From the NCBI GenBank assembly GCA_964412235.1, contig CAYPNT010000016.1:1-40803 (forward strand): a stretch of 40,803 nt of DNA. The letters are read 5' to 3'. This stretch comes from JAYZQT01 sp964412235 (GTDB lineage: Bacteria; Pseudomonadota; Alphaproteobacteria; MPNO01; UBA830). Shown in pieces: positions 15,952 through 23,926 of the stretch. A program made the position numbers and the translations under genes. The notes beneath the pieces are model-generated. The model saw only the letters and a program-made list of their open reading frames with translations, made no database searches and had not been told where the DNA came from. The stretch's first letter is position 1. Every line of letters starts with the position of its first letter.

Positions 15952-17267
15952 TTTTGCCCCATATTCATACCCATGTAGGTGGGTAACCAGAGGGTAATAA
16001 TGGGGAACAACACGATAATCGCAAGACGCACCAGATCGGCACAAAGGAAGGGAACTATTCCGGCAAATATAGTTCTCAAAGGAACTGTCTTAGCGACGCC
16101 GTAAAGGACAAATACATTCATACCAATAGGGGGTGTGATCATTCCAATTTCGATGACCATCACCAACACAATCCCCCACCAGATGGGATCGTACCCAATT
16201 CCAAGTACGAGCGGATACACAAAAGGCATGGTAATAACCATCGCCGCAATCGTGTCAAAAATACTGCCCAAGATTAGAAAAGCGACCATCAACACACCGA
16301 TAATTACGAGAGGCGATAGGTTCATTTCCACTATGGCATCTACTAATGCATTCGGCATCTTTGTAGTTGTGATAAAATACGTAAAAACCGAAGCACCGGC
16401 GATGATCAAATAAATCATCGCCGTATTAGAAGCCGTCTCCTTTAAGACTAACCAAAATGACTCAGCCGTAAACTTTCGCCGCCCAACCGTAAAAAGAAAC
16501 GCTAGTCCCGCACCTAAGGATGCCGCTTCCGTTACGGTAAATACTCCACCATAAATACCGCCAATCACCGCAACCAATAGCAAGACGACACCCCAACTTT
16601 GTCGCGCAACCGCCCACCGCTCTGCCCATGACATCCGCTCACCCGCCGGACCAGATTCAGGCCGGATACGAACAACGATACCAATTGCGATGAAATGAAA
16701 AAAAACGGCGATGAGCCCTGGGATCAGCGCCGCAATAAAAAGCGTTATGACAAACTGTTCCGCTAAAAATGCATACACCACCATTATGACAGATGGAGGA
16801 ATTAACATACCCAGGGTTCCGCCAGCGGCGATGCTCCCGGTCGCAAGCGTTGGCGCGTAACCGCGCTTAAGCATTTCTGGCAGTGCCACACGACCCATTG
16901 TTGCAGCAGTGGCAAGTGACGATCCGCAAACAGCACCAAAGCCCGCACAGCCGCCAATCGTCGCAAGTGCAAGACCGCCCTTTCGATGCCCCATCATGGC
17001 ATAGGCAAGTTGATAAATATCCGCCGATAACCCGCTTACACCTGCAAAGCTACCCATAAGGAGAAATAAGGGGATAACAGCCAGATCCAAATTAGAAATA
17101 ACACCTACTGGCTCAGTCGCGACCAGAGTTATGGCCGGACCAAATCCATTCAGAACACCAAAACCAACACACCCTGCCACTGCCATGGCAATGCCGATCG
17201 GTATGTGCAACGCAATGAGAACAAACATGCCGATCAACCCGATGGAAGCAACGACAATGGGGTCCAT
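15948..17267 (-). CDS. dctM: TRAP transporter large permease DctM
   Basis: This is a 439-residue integral membrane protein with about 12-13 hydrophobic segments. It shows the DctM hallmarks GCAGFGAVCGSSLATAATMGRVALPEM near residues 105-131, AAGGTLGMLIPPSVIMVVYA near 146-165 and the C-terminal GMITPPIGMNVFVLYG near 387-402. It forms the sodium-coupled channel of a TRAP transporter. Its ATG overlaps the DctQ stop by one base (TAATG), so the two are translationally coupled. It is the last gene of the long minus-strand operon starting at 26272. The operon context (Mo-hydroxylase, CoA ligase, thiolase) suggests it imports the acid degraded by that pathway (inference). Confidence 0.95.
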   Translation of the reverse strand: MDPIVVASIGLIGMFVLIALHIPIGIAMAVAGCVGFGVLNGFGPAITLVATEPVGVISNLDLAVIPLFLLMGSFAGVSGLSADIYQLAYAMMGHRKGGLALATIGGCAGFGAVCGSSLATAATMGRVALPEMLKRGYAPTLATGSIAAGGTLGMLIPPSVIMVVYAFLAEQFVITLFIAALIPGLIAVFFHFIAIGIVVRIRPESGPAGERMSWAERWAVARQSWGVVLLLVAVIGGIYGGVFTVTEAASLGAGLAFLFTVGRRKFTAESFWLVLKETASNTAMIYLIIAGASVFTYFITTTKMPNALVDAIVEMNLSPLVIIGVLMVAFLILGSIFDTIAAMVITMPFVYPLVLGIGYDPIWWGIVLVMVIEIGMITPPIGMNVFVLYGVAKTVPLRTIFAGIVPFLCADLVRLAIIVLFPIITLWLPTYMGMNMGQN

Positions 17268-17803
17268 TATCCTTTACCTTCTGCGTCGGTTAACGGGTGG
17301 GGTGAATCGTTACTGCCCAATAACATCAACTTAACGTGGTAAAAAATCACAAGCGCTTGAACAGGCATACAAGTGAGCATAAATGCGGTCGCAACTGTCC
17401 ACCAGGGGGCGACTTTCCATGCAAGAACCCACGTTGCCTCTCCACTTTCCGTTATTTCGAGAGTGTAAAGAACAAATTGCCACCCCAAAGCAATGAAGAA
17501 TATCAGAGTGACAATATGAGCAATCAGATCAAGCCATAGCCTGGCCCGTGCACCCAATGCGGCACCGAGAAATTCAATCGAAATATGATGCCGATCGGCC
17601 AACGCTAACGGAAAGAACGAAGCGATTGACACTGCCACGATAAGACGACTGATTTCAGCAACCCCATCTATGGGCATACTAAATAACCAACGGAGGAGGA
17701 CGTCTATGATGGTGGCTAGAGCCACCACCACAAACCCCACAAGTCCGATTAGAGCGATCCAGCGAGTGCCAAGCCCTCTACCGGACCCTTGGTTCATCGT
17801 CAC
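17267..17803 (-). CDS. dctQ: TRAP transporter small permease DctQ
   Basis: This is a 178-residue membrane protein with four hydrophobic segments, at roughly residues 11-32, 45-63, 88-108 and 128-150. The motif RHHISIEFLGAALGARARLWLD follows helix 2, as usual for DctQ, the membrane adaptor subunit of TRAP systems. It lies 18 bases after the DctP stop and its TAA overlaps the DctM ATG (TAATG), giving the ordinary DctP-DctQ-DctM order. It shares only family resemblance with the DctQ at 425-976, so the window holds two separate TRAP systems. Confidence 0.92.
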   Translation of the reverse strand: MTMNQGSGRGLGTRWIALIGLVGFVVVALATIIDVLLRWLFSMPIDGVAEISRLIVAVSIASFFPLALADRHHISIEFLGAALGARARLWLDLIAHIVTLIFFIALGWQFVLYTLEITESGEATWVLAWKVAPWWTVATAFMLTCMPVQALVIFYHVKLMLLGSNDSPHPLTDAEGKG

Positions 17804-17821
17804 GTTACAATCTGACGAGCA

Positions 17822-18832
17822 TTATTTCCCTGCACGTATATTGGCCAATTCATTTCTAAGAGTTTGCAACAACTTTTGGCCATTAGGATGCTTCTTCGCC
17901 CACTGTGACACTACAGGTTTCATAATGGCGTCCCACTGTTTCTGGGCAGCTGCATCCGGATCTACAATCGAATGTTTTGGATCTTTACGTGTTTTTGCAC
18001 CCAATCGTTTCTGCACACCCGCATTTGAAATTCCGTGGCGCCGTGCCAAAGCCTCGCCACTATGTTTATTAAAAGCAGCCTTTGCCGCCGCTGGAAGTGC
18101 GCTCCATTTAGCTTTATTCATGAGAATGCCAATTGGCACCGTCCCCACAAGTCCCATGTAATGGTGTCTGGCCACATCAACGATGCGGAAAGCATACAAA
18201 ACGTTCCAATCTACTGCAGACCCATCAAGAATGCCCTTGCTAATATTTTGGGCAACAGCTGGTATAGGCATCCCAATCGGAATTGCGCCCAATGCTTTCA
18301 TCGTCGCACCTGCTACAGGACCACCTGCTCGAAGCTTAAGGCCCTTCAGGTCAGCAATCCGTTTAACCGGGTTTTTAGTATGAATCGTGTACGGATCGGT
18401 TGTTACCAACATTAGCACCTTAAATTTATCGAAGCCTCTTAATAGGCCCTGGTTATACAAGCGCCATATAGCAATGCTCGACTCCAATGAATGATTTACG
18501 ATCCCAGGCAGTTCCATGATTTGCGTGTCCGGAAAACGTCCAGGGGTATAGGAAGGAACGAAAAAGCCCAAATCGGTCACGCCGTCCAACACAAGTTTGA
18601 CTTGTACCCTTGGATTACGACCCAGTGTCCCCCCAGGGAACTTATCGATTTTGATTGTGCCTTTTGAATCCCGCGTTACATCATCGGCCCAGGGCGACAT
18701 AACCTCTCGCCAGGTAGGCGAGCGTGTGCTGCCAAAGTAAGCGAGCTTTAAAGTTGTGGGCGCCGCACTTGCTATCGTCGTTGTACCCACCAACGCTAAC
18801 GCTGCTCCGAGTAATCCTAATCTTGCTATCAT
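17822..18832 (-). CDS. dctP: TRAP transporter substrate-binding protein DctP
   Basis: This is a 336-residue periplasmic binding protein. A signal peptide (MIARLGLLGAALALVG, cleavage likely after IASA near residue 23) is followed by the binding domain, with the signature DLKGLKLRAGGPVAGATMKALGA near 153-175 carrying the carboxylate-binding Arg. I start at the ATG at 18832 because AGGAAA lies at proper spacing and the signal peptide begins there; 21 extra codons upstream to 18895 do not fit. It differs clearly from the duplicated DctP pair at 1045-3276. As part of the Mo-hydroxylase operon it probably binds that pathway's substrate, likely a carboxylate (inference). Confidence 0.93.
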   Translation of the reverse strand: MIARLGLLGAALALVGTTTIASAAPTTLKLAYFGSTRSPTWREVMSPWADDVTRDSKGTIKIDKFPGGTLGRNPRVQVKLVLDGVTDLGFFVPSYTPGRFPDTQIMELPGIVNHSLESSIAIWRLYNQGLLRGFDKFKVLMLVTTDPYTIHTKNPVKRIADLKGLKLRAGGPVAGATMKALGAIPIGMPIPAVAQNISKGILDGSAVDWNVLYAFRIVDVARHHYMGLVGTVPIGILMNKAKWSALPAAAKAAFNKHSGEALARRHGISNAGVQKRLGAKTRKDPKHSIVDPDAAAQKQWDAIMKPVVSQWAKKHPNGQKLLQTLRNELANIRAGK

Positions 18833-18984
18833 TTTTGTTTCCTCATTTCGCAGATTATTTTCATTATCTAAAAAGCCTTCGTTGAGCATCAGCATTCCAT
18901 ATTAATTTCACTTGCTCAACGACCGGGTTTGAAACCTTATTGCTTGCCGCGAAGGTGCCGTTTCCCTCTTATAGAATTCTAAGC

Positions 18985-20208
18985 CTAATTCATTGGTCTT
19001 TGATCGACATCAACAACGACAGCCATACCAAGGTCACCAGCAGCACATCCGGTAAAAAGGCCTTTACCGCCGCCGCGTAATTTCAATTCCTCGATTAATT
19101 CGATGACCGAACGCATGCCAGTAGGACCATTGGGGTGCCCCCAAACCAGTGAACTACCGTAATTATTCATATTCAATACGTCCCAGCCGGTTTCTCGGGC
19201 AAAAACAATATCATTCACTACGAATGGGTTATGAGTTTTGACACAGTCTATATCATCAATCGTAAGGCCCGCCGCCTTGAGAGCATTCTGTGCTGCAGGG
19301 ACTGGTGCGGCAGGCATATATTTTTCGCTGGTACGTGCCTGGCCAGTCGAGAGGACCCTAATCCGAAGACTTGGATCAGTTGACAATTGCCGGGCTTTTT
19401 CAGACCCGGCCATAATAATTGCTGCTCCACCGTCAGCAACGTGAGTTTGGCCACCTAGGGTAACGGTTCCCCCTTCCTTGACCGGTTTTAAGCTGGCTAG
19501 CTTATCGGCAGATGTTACCTGAACCCCTTCGTCCCCATCCATCTGCCCAACGGTTTTACGAAACTTCTTATCGGGCACCTCAAAAGGAAGTGAGATATAG
19601 CATTTTTGAAAATACCGGTCATTGGCAACGGCATCACCATATTGTTCAAAACGCCTGAGAACCACATCATTCTGTTCTTCTGTTGTTATCTGCCATTTTT
19701 CTGCACAATTTTCCGCCGTTTCCACCATTTGCATATCGGCGAAGGAAACGAGGCGTGAACCTGTGAGGTTATCAAGAATCCACCGTTCCTGATCGGGCGC
19801 ACCGTCCACGCCGTCAGGATCAGGATAGATAACGACAGGCGCATTCGAGTTTCGATCACCCGCAACCGAAAGCGAACACTCCGACATACCCAGTTCAATT
19901 TCTTGAGCGGATGTACTTATGCAACGTGCACCCGTTGCACAAGCCTGACTAACAAGGGGCCCTCCCACCTCTGGCGCCCCTATTTCGCTCATAAACCAAG
20001 CCGTCCCATGAAAACTGGATTTTTGTGGTGTCGTCATACCCAAAACGCAATGATCAAAATTTGTTGGTGAAATTTTGCGTTTATGTAGCTCGGCTTTTGC
20101 AACATGTGCCGCAAAGAGCAAACTATGTACCTTGGACAGGCTACCTTGCCATTTCGCAAACGGCGTTGACCAATAGCCATTATCAGGTATTTCGACGTTA
20201 CTGAACAC
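18985..20208 (-). CDS. Thiolase family protein (acetyl-CoA C-acyltransferase-like)
   Basis: This is a 407-residue thiolase-fold enzyme. The nucleophilic Cys90 sits in SQACATGARC, His326 in KTHNPFVVND, His358 in WGHPNGPTG, and the second active-site Cys388 in FTGCAAGDLG. All positions needed for CoA-dependent Claisen cleavage or condensation are therefore present. The start is GTG at 20208, supported by AAGGAG 9 bases upstream; an overlapping ATG in another frame soon stops. The N-terminus is unusual for degradative thiolases, with the block GYWSTPFAKWQGSL where a Rossmann-like strand normally starts. It lies between the short-chain dehydrogenase and the DctP gene, consistent with the last step of a beta-oxidation-like route. 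No enoyl-CoA hydratase is in the window. Confidence 0.88.
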   Translation of the reverse strand: MFSNVEIPDNGYWSTPFAKWQGSLSKVHSLLFAAHVAKAELHKRKISPTNFDHCVLGMTTPQKSSFHGTAWFMSEIGAPEVGGPLVSQACATGARCISTSAQEIELGMSECSLSVAGDRNSNAPVVIYPDPDGVDGAPDQERWILDNLTGSRLVSFADMQMVETAENCAEKWQITTEEQNDVVLRRFEQYGDAVANDRYFQKCYISLPFEVPDKKFRKTVGQMDGDEGVQVTSADKLASLKPVKEGGTVTLGGQTHVADGGAAIIMAGSEKARQLSTDPSLRIRVLSTGQARTSEKYMPAAPVPAAQNALKAAGLTIDDIDCVKTHNPFVVNDIVFARETGWDVLNMNNYGSSLVWGHPNGPTGMRSVIELIEELKLRGGGKGLFTGCAAGDLGMAVVVDVDQRPMN

Positions 20209-20239
20209 GGGACATTACTCCTTTATCAAGATGATAGAT

Positions 20240-20995
20240 TTACGAAAGCCGAACCGCACCGTCCAACCGAACAGTCTCACCGTTTAAGCTCGGGTTCTCT
20301 GCAAAGTGACAAACAAGCGACGCAAACTCTTTTGGATCCCCAAGACGCTGCGGAAACGGAATACTTGTCGCAAGTGCCTTTTGAATGTTCTCAGGTAGCG
20401 TCTGCAACAAAGGCGTATCAAATATACCGGGCGCTATAGTCATAATGCGGATCCCATACCGCGCAAACTCACGTGCGAGTGGTAACGTCATCGATGCCAC
20501 AGCTCCCTTTGAGGCTGCATAGGCGGCCTGCCCACGCTGCCCCTCATACGCCGCAACGGACGCGACATTTATGATCAGCCCCCGTTCCGTGGTATCTAAG
20601 GGTTCCAGCCCCGACATATGGCCCGCCGCAAGCCTTAATACGTTGAACGTCCCAATAAGATTGATATTAACCACACGGGAAAAATTCTCTAAGGGCAGCG
20701 GACCCTCTTTACCAAGAACTAACCCTGCATCGCCTACCCCCGCAGCATTTAGGCAAATCCGTGGAACACCAATGGCATCATTTATGGTTTCCAGTGCCTT
20801 CTCGACCTCCGCCCCTTGAGTAACGTCGCATTGGATCGCCGGACCACCGGTGATGGCTGCGACGGTTTCCGCTGCTTCGGAATTCATATCTATAATTGCC
20901 ACCTTGGCGCCCTTTTTGGCCAACATCTCTGCACTGGCCCTTCCTAGGCCAGACCCACCACCCGTTACCACAACCGATTTTCCTTCAATATCCAT
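20240..20995 (-). CDS. Short-chain dehydrogenase/reductase, 3-hydroxyacyl-CoA dehydrogenase type
   Basis: This is a 251-residue SDR. The cofactor motif TGGGSGLG occupies residues 11-18, Asp36 and Asp56 (IQCDVT) favour NAD(H), NAAG is near 83-86, and the catalytic Ser146, Tyr159 and Lys163 are in place (YAASK). Overall it resembles type 2 3-hydroxyacyl-CoA dehydrogenase (HSD17B10-like), ending in NGETVRLDGAVRLS. I start at the ATG at 20995 because GAGGGA precedes it and the Rossmann strand follows at once. A GTG at 21028 overlapping the ligase stop would add 11 residues. Following a CoA ligase and preceding a thiolase, it most likely oxidises a hydroxyacyl-CoA (inference). Confidence 0.9.
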   Translation of the reverse strand: MDIEGKSVVVTGGGSGLGRASAEMLAKKGAKVAIIDMNSEAAETVAAITGGPAIQCDVTQGAEVEKALETINDAIGVPRICLNAAGVGDAGLVLGKEGPLPLENFSRVVNINLIGTFNVLRLAAGHMSGLEPLDTTERGLIINVASVAAYEGQRGQAAYAASKGAVASMTLPLAREFARYGIRIMTIAPGIFDTPLLQTLPENIQKALATSIPFPQRLGDPKEFASLVCHFAENPSLNGETVRLDGAVRLS

Positions 20996-21027
20996 AAGTC
21001 TGTCCCTCTTGGCCCCGTCTGAATCCA

Positions 21028-22587
21028 CTAATCGTTATTAATAGATCGTTCCCGCAATGAGCGTTTATCAGTCTTAGCCGCACCAGTCTTCGGCAAGGAA
21101 GCTACGACAATTATTTTTGCTGGCACTTTGTATTTAACTAACTGTTCTTGGCAGAAACTTGTCAGGGTCTCTGGGTCGACAGTACTCCCACTATAAGGAA
21201 CGACATAGGCGTGAATGACTTCACCCGTTTTTTTGTCAGGAACACCCACAGCTGCCGCATCGACGACATCTGGGTGACTAAACAAAACTTCATCTATTTC
21301 TCGTGGAAAAACGTTGAACCCGTTAACAATTGCCATGTCTTTCTTGCGATCAACAATCACGACGTCGCCATCTTCATCCAGGTGTCCTATATCACCAGTG
21401 TACAACCAACCATCACGAATAGTTTGTGCCGTTTCTTGCTCCCTTTTCCAGTAATTTTTCATCATTTGCGGGCCGCGGAAGGTAATTTCACCGTCTTCAC
21501 CGACGTCTAACACCTTCGCACCGTCGTCCACATCAACAACCCGAATTTCGGTACCCGGGACTGCGGGCCCACACGTTCCAATTTTATTTATATCTTCCGT
21601 CGAGGTCGCGGATATTGGCGCTCCCTCTGACATCCCGTACGCTTCGTGGATGGTAACACCCGTGACAGCCTTCCATGACTTTTCGGTTTCTACAGGAATT
21701 GGGGAGCCTCCGCCTCCGCACAATCTCAATGAACTAAAGTCCGTATTTTTAAAATCCGGATGGGCCATAAGACCATTAAAGATCGGAGCGGGGCCACCAG
21801 CAAAGAGTGTAACCTTATGGCGAGCGAAGGTAGCTAGAACCTTGTCCGGTTCAAACCCGTTTGTCATGACAACCGTATCCTGACGCAGCATGGGTACAAG
21901 TAAAGTCATCATTAAACCCCAGATGTGAAACTGAGGCGCAACATTAAGCCAAATATTAGTCTTAAATTCTCCTGGCCAACACCAGTCCATTTGAGCAGCC
22001 GCTGCAATAAGATCGCCGTGCAGGTGCCGAGCGCCTTTTGGTAACCCCGTAGTTCCTCCTGTGTATTGAAGCGAGCAAGTGTCGTCGGGTGAAGGCCCAA
22101 TAATTGGATAGGACCCGCCTTTATCACTCAATTCTTTCCAAGTAATACCGTCTTCACCAAGAACCACCCTATACTTTATGTCGAGCCTCGCGGCGATTGG
22201 GTCAATCTTTTCCGAAAAACCCGAATGATATACAATAACCTTGGGCTCAGCGTCTCCGATTAAAGCTACAAGTTCACGCTCAGTGTATAGCGGGTTTAAA
22301 AGTACAATGACCCCACCGGCACCCCATATTCCATAAATAACCGAGGACATTTCTATGGAATTTTTCATCAGAACAACGACACGTTCACCCTTTATTTGCA
22401 TATCTCCGAATTGATTTGCCAACGCTGCCGCCGCATTACGATATTGTCGATAAGTCGCCCGTTCTTCTCCGATGATGATCGCCGTATGATCAGCGCCTTC
22501 CGTTGTTGCTGCAACAAACGCATCCACCATCGTTTGGGATAGAAACTCTTGGCTCTCAAAAGGTTTGTTTTTGCCCCGATCAACCAT
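21028..22587 (-). CDS. AMP-dependent acyl/aryl-CoA ligase
   Basis: This is a 519-residue ANL-superfamily ligase. SLQYTGGTTGLPKGARHLHG near residues 170-189 is the P-loop, EAYGMSEGAP near 317-326 the substrate/AMP motif, DGWLYTGDIGHLDEDGDVVIVDRKKDMAIVNG spans about 391-422, and the last Lys motif is PKTGAAKTDK. It overlaps the end of the 2Fe-2S subunit gene by 8 bases and directly precedes the SDR gene, so it is firmly part of the Mo-hydroxylase operon. The likely role is activation of the hydroxylated acid to its CoA ester (inference). It is a paralogue of the ligase at 14049-15623; the substrate is not readable. Confidence 0.9.
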   Translation of the reverse strand: MVDRGKNKPFESQEFLSQTMVDAFVAATTEGADHTAIIIGEERATYRQYRNAAAALANQFGDMQIKGERVVVLMKNSIEMSSVIYGIWGAGGVIVLLNPLYTERELVALIGDAEPKVIVYHSGFSEKIDPIAARLDIKYRVVLGEDGITWKELSDKGGSYPIIGPSPDDTCSLQYTGGTTGLPKGARHLHGDLIAAAAQMDWCWPGEFKTNIWLNVAPQFHIWGLMMTLLVPMLRQDTVVMTNGFEPDKVLATFARHKVTLFAGGPAPIFNGLMAHPDFKNTDFSSLRLCGGGGSPIPVETEKSWKAVTGVTIHEAYGMSEGAPISATSTEDINKIGTCGPAVPGTEIRVVDVDDGAKVLDVGEDGEITFRGPQMMKNYWKREQETAQTIRDGWLYTGDIGHLDEDGDVVIVDRKKDMAIVNGFNVFPREIDEVLFSHPDVVDAAAVGVPDKKTGEVIHAYVVPYSGSTVDPETLTSFCQEQLVKYKVPAKIIVVASLPKTGAAKTDKRSLRERSINND

Positions 22588-23077
22588 TTGGAACGCTTTT
22601 TTCCGGTGAGGATCCTGCCAACTTACTAAGCGCTAATTGAATGGCATCAACGATCTGAAGATAACCAGTACAACGGCACAAATTTCCACTCAGCTCTAAT
22701 TTAATTCGTTCGCGCCCTGCTCCAGGTAATCGCGTCACAATATCATAGGCTGTCGCCAGCATCCCCGGGGTACAATAACCGCACTGAGTAGCATGAGTTT
22801 CTATGAAACAATTCCTTATCGTGTCCATAACAACGTCCTGAGCATATCCTTCTATCGTCCGTATATCACTATTTTCAACTGCAGCTGCGAGTGTGATACA
22901 CGAGCGTGCTGGCTTACCGTTAAGTATTATTGTACAGGCTCCACATACTCCATGCTCACAGGCGGTATGTGTCCCAGTTAACCCATGATGCTCGCGTATA
23001 TAATCAGCAAGCGATGTTCGCGGTTCGACGTTGTAAGTGACCGTCTCCTCATTAATTGTCAAAGTGATTTCGCTCAT
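22580..23077 (-). CDS. Molybdenum hydroxylase small subunit, two [2Fe-2S] clusters (CoxS-like)
   Basis: This is a 165-residue iron-sulfur subunit of the xanthine oxidase family. The N-terminal plant-ferredoxin cluster uses Cys40, Cys45, Cys48 (CEHGVCGAC) and Cys60. The second cluster uses Cys99, Cys102 (QCGYC), Cys134 and Cys136 (LCRC). These clusters pass electrons from the molybdenum centre to FAD. The ATG overlaps the preceding FAD subunit stop (ATGA), and the gene end overlaps the CoA ligase start, so the subunits are translationally coupled. The gene order is large, medium, small subunit. Physical partners are the products of 23074-23925 and 23927-26272. Confidence 0.95.
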   Translation of the reverse strand: MSEITLTINEETVTYNVEPRTSLADYIREHHGLTGTHTACEHGVCGACTIILNGKPARSCITLAAAVENSDIRTIEGYAQDVVMDTIRNCFIETHATQCGYCTPGMLATAYDIVTRLPGAGRERIKLELSGNLCRCTGYLQIVDAIQLALSKLAGSSPEKSVPNG

Positions 23078-23925
23078 TGGCTCATAGCCTGTTTTGCCGC
23101 GCGTACCACTACAGTTCCATGAAGGTTGAGATTGTGTCTATCCGTAGGCTCTACAAATTCTTTTTGTTTCAGCTCTCTTATTACCGTTTCCTTTAATGTT
23201 TCAGCAAAGCCTAATGACCATACCGTAGTACTAAGTAAAAGATCCGGGATCGTTTCCATATATCTTGCGGGACTGCTCGGGCCCGCCACAACAACACGAC
23301 AAACCTTATTTGCTCGGTCCATTAATATAACTGAAAGTGATTGGGCAAAATCACCGGGCTTAACACAAACTTTGTAATGTCCCCACGTGGCTGTCTCAGA
23401 AAGACAAGGTATTTTAACAGTAGTGAGTATATCCCCGGGAACCATTACTGTTGAGAGAACCCCATTAATAAATTCAGAAATGGGGAGCTCATACCCACCT
23501 GCCGTATTATAGATCTTTGCTACAGCATCCAATGCCATCATTACCGGTGGCCAATCAGCGGCGGGATCAGCATGGCTCAGACTACCACCGATCGTTCCAC
23601 GATTACGAACAGCCCTATACGCTATACCGGAGGCTGCGTGTTGAATTAGGCCATTAGCTACGTCGTTGATTTTCCCATCTTCGAAATCTGAATGCACAGA
23701 CATTGCACCAACTTCCATACCCCCATCTACCGGTTCATGCCGGTTCAAAGCTGCCACCTCAGATAAATCTACAAGCAAGGTGGGACGGGCAATCCTCAAG
23801 TTGAGCATTGGTCCGAGAGATTGGCCGCCAGCGTATGGTCGTCCCTCATCGCCAGCCGCTGCCAAGGCAGTAGATGCATCTTTCAGAGTTGTCACCCGGG
23901 TATATTCAAGCGGAACTGGCTTCAT
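23074..23925 (-). CDS. Molybdenum hydroxylase medium subunit, FAD-binding (CoxM-like)
   Basis: This is a 283-residue FAD subunit of the xanthine oxidase/CO dehydrogenase family. The two FAD pyrophosphate motifs are AGGQSLGPMLNLRIARP near residues 32-48 and TIGGSLSHADPAADWPPV near 111-128. The start is ATG at 23925, one base after the large-subunit stop; the frame runs open to 24015 inside that gene, but the family N-terminus (MKPVPLEY) begins here. The gene ends in an ATGA overlap with the small subunit. At 283 residues it is the usual CoxM length and lacks the extra 4Fe-4S insert of 4-hydroxybenzoyl-CoA reductase, so that enzyme is unlikely. Confidence 0.93.
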   Translation of the reverse strand: MKPVPLEYTRVTTLKDASTALAAAGDEGRPYAGGQSLGPMLNLRIARPTLLVDLSEVAALNRHEPVDGGMEVGAMSVHSDFEDGKINDVANGLIQHAASGIAYRAVRNRGTIGGSLSHADPAADWPPVMMALDAVAKIYNTAGGYELPISEFINGVLSTVMVPGDILTTVKIPCLSETATWGHYKVCVKPGDFAQSLSVILMDRANKVCRVVVAGPSSPARYMETIPDLLLSTTVWSLGFAETLKETVIRELKQKEFVEPTDRHNLNLHGTVVVRAAKQAMSQ

Positions 23926-23926
23926 G